64,000 bases of DNA. It comes from Arenibacter amylolyticus (lineage in GTDB: Bacteria > Bacteroidota > Bacteroidia > Flavobacteriales > Flavobacteriaceae). The position numbers and the translations under genes were made by a program. This document shows, piece by piece, positions 60,801 to 64,000 of this stretch; position 1 is the stretch's first letter, and every line of letters starts with the position of its first letter. The notes beneath the pieces were generated by a model. That model had not been told where the DNA came from, searched no databases, and worked only from the letters and a program-made list of their open reading frames with translations. The DNA lies in NCBI RefSeq assembly GCF_002150785.1, contig NZ_MTAZ01000008.1:52293-116292 (forward strand), given 5' to 3'.

Positions 60801-61340
60801 ATGAACGAATCTAGAGCAGCGGTACGTTACGCAAAGGCAGTTTTGGGAATGGCAGTGGAAAACAATGCCACCGAAGCAGTGGAAAATGACATGCGAAATA
60901 TAATGGCTACAATTTCTGGAAGCCCAGAGCTCCGTGAAATGTTGGCAAGTCCACTGCTAAAAAGAGAATCAAAGAAAGAGGCTTTATCCGCCATCTTTAC
61001 GGGCAGCAATCCAGTTACGGAAGGGCTGTTTACTATCTTGGTTGAGAACAAAAGGATTTCCATGTTACAGCAAGTGGCAGAAAAGTTTATAATTCTCAAT
61101 GAAACCAGAAAGGGCCAGGAAGTAGCTACAGTTACTACCGCAGTGCCTTTATCTGAGGAATTGGAAAAACAAATATTGGATAAGGTAGTTCAACTTACCG
61201 GAAACCAGTCCAGCTTAGAAAATAAGGTGGACGAAAGTATTATTGGAGGCTTTATTTTAAGGGTTGGAGATACGCAGTACGATGCAAGTATCGCCCATAA
61301 ATTAGAGAACCTAAGAAGAGAGTTTACAAATAGTTTATAA
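60801..61340 (+). CDS. atpH: ATP synthase F1 subunit delta
   Basis: The 179-residue subunit (SRAAVRYAKAVLGMAVE at the start, ESIIGGFILRVGDTQYDASIAHKLENLRREF at the end) connects the b stalk to the alpha3beta3 head. Length and both ends are standard for the family. atpA follows after 57 nt. Confidence 0.94.
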   Translation: MNESRAAVRYAKAVLGMAVENNATEAVENDMRNIMATISGSPELREMLASPLLKRESKKEALSAIFTGSNPVTEGLFTILVENKRISMLQQVAEKFIILNETRKGQEVATVTTAVPLSEELEKQILDKVVQLTGNQSSLENKVDESIIGGFILRVGDTQYDASIAHKLENLRREFTNSL

Positions 61341-61397
61341 ATAATTACGTTGGACGACGTTGCATAACAATGAGTCCTAATCTTATATCTATAACAA

Positions 61398-62978
61398 ATG
61401 GCAGGAGTTAAAGCCGCTGAAGTATCAGCAATATTAAGAAAGCAATTATCGGAGTTTGAAGCATCAGCTTCATTAAACGAAGTAGGTACCGTATTAAATG
61501 TTGGTGATGGTATTGCCAGAGTTTATGGGTTATCCAACGTTCAATACGGGGAACTTGTAGAGTTTGAAGGCGGACTTCAAGGTATCGTTCTTAACTTGGA
61601 AGAAGATAATGTTGGTGTGGTATTGTTGAGCCCCTCCAGAGATGTTAAAGAAGGTTCTGTTGTAAAACGCACCCAGACCATCGCCTCTATAAAAGTAGGT
61701 GAAGGAATTGTAGGTCGTGTGGTAGACACCCTAGGTAATCCTATCGATGGAAAAGGACCTATTACGGGCGACCTGTACGAATTGCCATTGGAGCGTAAAG
61801 CACCTGGGGTAATTTTCCGTGAGCCGGTAACCGAGCCATTACAAACTGGAATTAAAGCAATTGATGCGATGATTCCTGTAGGTAGAGGTCAGCGTGAATT
61901 GGTTATTGGTGACCGTCAGACTGGTAAGACCACGGTTTGTATAGATACCATTATAAATCAGAAAGAATTTTACGATGCAGGGGAGCCTGTATACTGTATA
62001 TATGTTGCCATTGGCCAAAAGGCCTCCACGGTTGCACTAATCGCCAAGACCTTAGAAGAGCATGGAGCTTTAGCTTATACTACTATTGTAGCAGCGAATG
62101 CCTCTGACCCTGCTTCCATGCAGGTGTACGCTCCTTTCGCAGGTGCTGCCATTGGTGAGTTCTTCAGAGATACTGGAAGACCTGCTTTAATTGTTTATGA
62201 TGATTTATCTAAACAAGCAGTTGCTTACCGTGAGATCTCTCTATTATTGAGACGTCCACCGGGACGTGAAGCGTATCCTGGAGACGTTTTCTTCCTTCAC
62301 TCCAGATTATTGGAGCGTGCTGCTAAGGTAATTGCTGACGATTCCATTGCAAAGGACATGAACGATTTACCAGAAGCATTAAAACCAATGGTAAAAGGTG
62401 GTGGTTCTTTAACAGCCCTACCTATCATTGAAACGCAGGCAGGTGACGTTTCCGCATATATCCCTACTAACGTAATTTCTATTACGGACGGTCAGATATT
62501 CTTAACTCAGGACTTGTTTAACCAAGGGGTGCGTCCGGCAATTGATGTGGGAATTTCCGTATCTCGTGTTGGAGGTAACGCTCAGATTAAATCGATGAAG
62601 AAAGTAGCGGGTACGCTGAAACTAGACCAAGCACAGTTCCGTGAATTGGAAGCTTTTGCCAAGTTCGGTTCCGATCTAGATGCTGCTACCTTAAATGTGA
62701 TTGAAAAAGGACGTAGAAACGTTGAAATCCTAAAACAAGCACAAAACGATCCATTTACAGTGGAAGATCAGGTTGCAATTATCTACGCAGGTTCTAAAAA
62801 CTTGCTAAGAGATGTCCCAGTAACCAAGGTAAAAGAATTTGAAAAGGATTATATCGAGTTCTTGAACGCTAAACATCGCCCCATCCTTGATCAGTTGAAG
62901 GCAGGGAAATTAACCGATGAGGTAATCGATGTATTAACGAAGGTTGCCAAAGAAGTATCAGCTAAATATAAAGGCTAA
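61398..62978 (+). CDS. atpA: ATP synthase F1 subunit alpha
   Basis: The 526-residue subunit holds the non-catalytic nucleotide site (Walker A GDRQTGKT at 171-178), [15 protein letters not shown] and the arginine finger region [10 protein letters not shown]. Codon choice is more uniform than in neighbouring genes, in line with high expression. It is followed by a large hairpin and atpG. Confidence 0.97.
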   Translation: MAGVKAAEVSAILRKQLSEFEASASLNEVGTVLNVGDGIARVYGLSNVQYGELVEFEGGLQGIVLNLEEDNVGVVLLSPSRDVKEGSVVKRTQTIASIKVGEGIVGRVVDTLGNPIDGKGPITGDLYELPLERKAPGVIFREPVTEPLQTGIKAIDAMIPVGRGQRELVIGDRQTGKTTVCIDTIINQKEFYDAGEPVYCIYVAIGQKASTVALIAKTLEEHGALAYTTIVAANASDPASMQVYAPFAGAAIGEFFRDTGRPALIVYDDLSKQAVAYREISLLLRRPPGREAYPGDVFFLHSRLLERAAKVIADDSIAKDMNDLPEALKPMVKGGGSLTALPIIETQAGDVSAYIPTNVISITDGQIFLTQDLFNQGVRPAIDVGISVSRVGGNAQIKSMKKVAGTLKLDQAQFRELEAFAKFGSDLDAATLNVIEKGRRNVEILKQAQNDPFTVEDQVAIIYAGSKNLLRDVPVTKVKEFEKDYIEFLNAKHRPILDQLKAGKLTDEVIDVLTKVAKEVSAKYKG

Positions 62979-63035
62979 TTTTGCGGATTTCGTTATCCAA
63001 TAAGAAGTCTATTTATATAATGTGTAATGACAATT

Positions 63036-63089
63036 AATGATGCAGCATGGGATAAGGAGCTAAGTTAATCCTTACCAATGCTGCTCATT
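63036..63089 (+). repeat. Large hairpin between atpA and atpG
   Basis: AATGA-t-GCAGCAT (63036-63048) pairs with ATGCTGC-TCATT (63078-63089), and the inner GGATAAGG (63049-63056) pairs with CCTTACC (63070-63076) apart from one unpaired base. No T-run follows. It fills most of the 139-nt gap and may affect mRNA processing or atpG translation. Confidence 0.6.
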
Positions 63090-63117
63090 AAAACCTCATT
63101 ACTCAACACCAAAAAAG

Positions 63118-63978
63118 ATGGCTAATTTAAAAGAAATAAGAAATAGGATTACCTCGGTATCCTCTACCATGCAGATTACCAGTGCCATGAAAATGGTATC
63201 TGCTGCTAAGTTGAAGAAGGCCCAGGATGCTATTACCAACATGCGCCCTTATTCCGATAAACTATCGGAGCTTTTGCAAGGTCTTAGCGCAAGCTTGGAG
63301 GGTGATTCGGGGAGTATCTACGCTGATAATCGTGAGGTAAACAAAGTACTGATCGTTGCTATCACCTCTAACCGTGGTTTGTGTGGAGCTTTTAACTCCA
63401 ATATCATCAAACAAAGCAATCATTTAATCAACAATGTCTATGCCAATAAGGAGGTAGACTTCATGGCCATAGGTAAAAAAGCGAATGACATACTGCGTAA
63501 AAACAATGAGGTCATTGCAGATCATAGTGATATTTTTGATCACCTAAGCTTTGAGAATGTTGCTGAAATTGCAGAGGAGTTGATGAACCTATTTTCTACG
63601 GGTGTTTATGACAAGATTGAAATTGTATACAATCAATTCCGAAATGCAGCCACCCAGATTGTAACAACCGAACAATTTTTACCCATAGTTCCTATGGAAG
63701 GCGAGGCTGATGATATTGCCGATTACATCTACGAGCCAACAAAAGAGGAGATTGTAGAGGAGTTAATCCCTAAATCCTTAAAAACTCAATTGTACAAAGG
63801 GGTATTGGACTCTTTTGCTAGTGAGCATGGTGCCCGTATGACGGCGATGCACAAGGCTACCGATAACGCCACCGAACTTAGAGATCAATTAAAACTTACC
63901 TACAACAAAGCAAGACAGGCTGCTATTACCAGCGAAATTTTGGAAATTGTTGGAGGAGCGGAAGCGCTGAACAATTAG
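63118..63978 (+). CDS. atpG: ATP synthase F1 subunit gamma
   Basis: The 286-residue central shaft begins with ANLKEIRNRITSVSSTMQITSAMKMVSAAKL and ends with SEHGARMTAMHKATDNATEL...YNKARQAAITSEILEIVGGAEAL, both diagnostic. It is the last complete gene in the window; the remaining 22 nt hold nothing recognisable. Subunits beta and epsilon (atpD, atpC) are not in the window. Confidence 0.97.
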   Translation: MANLKEIRNRITSVSSTMQITSAMKMVSAAKLKKAQDAITNMRPYSDKLSELLQGLSASLEGDSGSIYADNREVNKVLIVAITSNRGLCGAFNSNIIKQSNHLINNVYANKEVDFMAIGKKANDILRKNNEVIADHSDIFDHLSFENVAEIAEELMNLFSTGVYDKIEIVYNQFRNAATQIVTTEQFLPIVPMEGEADDIADYIYEPTKEEIVEELIPKSLKTQLYKGVLDSFASEHGARMTAMHKATDNATELRDQLKLTYNKARQAAITSEILEIVGGAEALNN

Positions 63979-64000
63979 ACGGAGCATTAGCGAAGTCAAA

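Noticed and set aside
1..64000. CRISPR array, tRNA/rRNA genes, insertion sequences, prophage or riboswitch
   Set aside because: Reading both strands I saw no regularly spaced repeats, no tRNA T-loop signatures in clover-leaf context, no transposase or phage genes and no known riboswitch core.

Overview
The window is chromosomal DNA from a member of the Bacteroidota, almost certainly a Flavobacteriaceae bacterium. The evidence is: a SprE/PorW-type lipoprotein of the type IX secretion system; several protein families largely confined to this group (DUF3078, DUF2480, DUF5687, AtpZ plus a DUF6168-like protein); a bacilliredoxin; flavobacterial promoter signatures (TAnnTTTG -7 boxes, some with an upstream TTG); A-rich regions before start codons instead of strong Shine-Dalgarno sites; and an F-type ATP synthase operon whose visible order is B-E-F-H-A-G. 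No tRNA, rRNA, CRISPR array, insertion sequence or prophage was seen. Most of the window is core genome; accessory-looking parts are the metal-efflux island (11.5-19.6 kb) and a catabolic-looking block (28.6-33.8 kb).

Layout. 1-7.5 kb: the end of a PepSY membrane protein, a TerB/DnaJ co-chaperone, bacilliredoxin, plsC plus an HD-domain protein, a Tat-exported Gfo/Idh/MocA oxidoreductase, an MgtC/DUF4010 membrane protein and a DsbA-like protein. 7.7-11.4 kb: a DtxR/MntR-type regulator divergent from a diheme cytochrome, a Rieske protein and a porin; a palindrome of the DtxR type sits exactly between the -33 and -7 elements of the divergent promoter. 11.6-19.4 kb: a two-component system followed by a complete HME-RND heavy-metal efflux pump (TolC, adaptor, permease), with 11-bp-spaced direct repeats in front of the pump genes. 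19.6-25 kb: a radical SAM protein, a secreted protein of unknown function, an enoyl-CoA hydratase and an NtrY-like histidine kinase.

Heme synthesis dominates 25-42.6 kb: hemJ and hemH on the minus strand, an AraC-type regulator divergent from hemA-hemC-hemD-hemE, then an EI24 protein, hemF, a small basic protein, a YchJ-like protein and hemB. The window therefore encodes every step from glutamyl-tRNA to protoheme except the glutamate-1-semialdehyde aminotransferase (hemL). HemJ would serve as the protoporphyrinogen oxidase. HemH carries an internal cysteine cluster of the [2Fe-2S] ferrochelatase type. A block with a DUF1460 protein, FKBP isomerase, second Gfo/Idh/MocA oxidoreductase, GNAT and ThuA proteins separates hemH from the regulator.

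42.8-50.8 kb: a CNNM/CBS protein, Ogt, a possible gene remnant, a 3'-5' exonuclease, an EEP-family protein, HflX, DUF3078, DUF2480 and a PaaK-like ferredoxin reductase. 51-55 kb: a PadR regulator with a near-ideal palindromic operator, two tandem HAAS-like membrane proteins, a DUF5687 permease and its ATPase, which look like one self-regulated ABC module. 55.2-64 kb: SprE/PorW (apparent TTG start), a bactofilin, AtpZ, a 4-TM protein and atpBEFHAG, with strong intercistronic hairpins after atpE and before atpG. atpD and atpC do not follow within the window.

The observations most worth a second look are: the lysine replacing a conserved proton-relay aspartate in the RND permease; the putative regulatory sites of the metal-efflux, DtxR, AraC and PadR loci; a pair of inverted hairpin repeats flanking the RND permease gene; competing hairpins plus a mini-ORF in front of hemF; and the cysteine cluster of HemH. 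I did not find a clearly new multi-gene system. The DtxR-controlled diheme/Rieske/porin unit is the best candidate for an incompletely described one.
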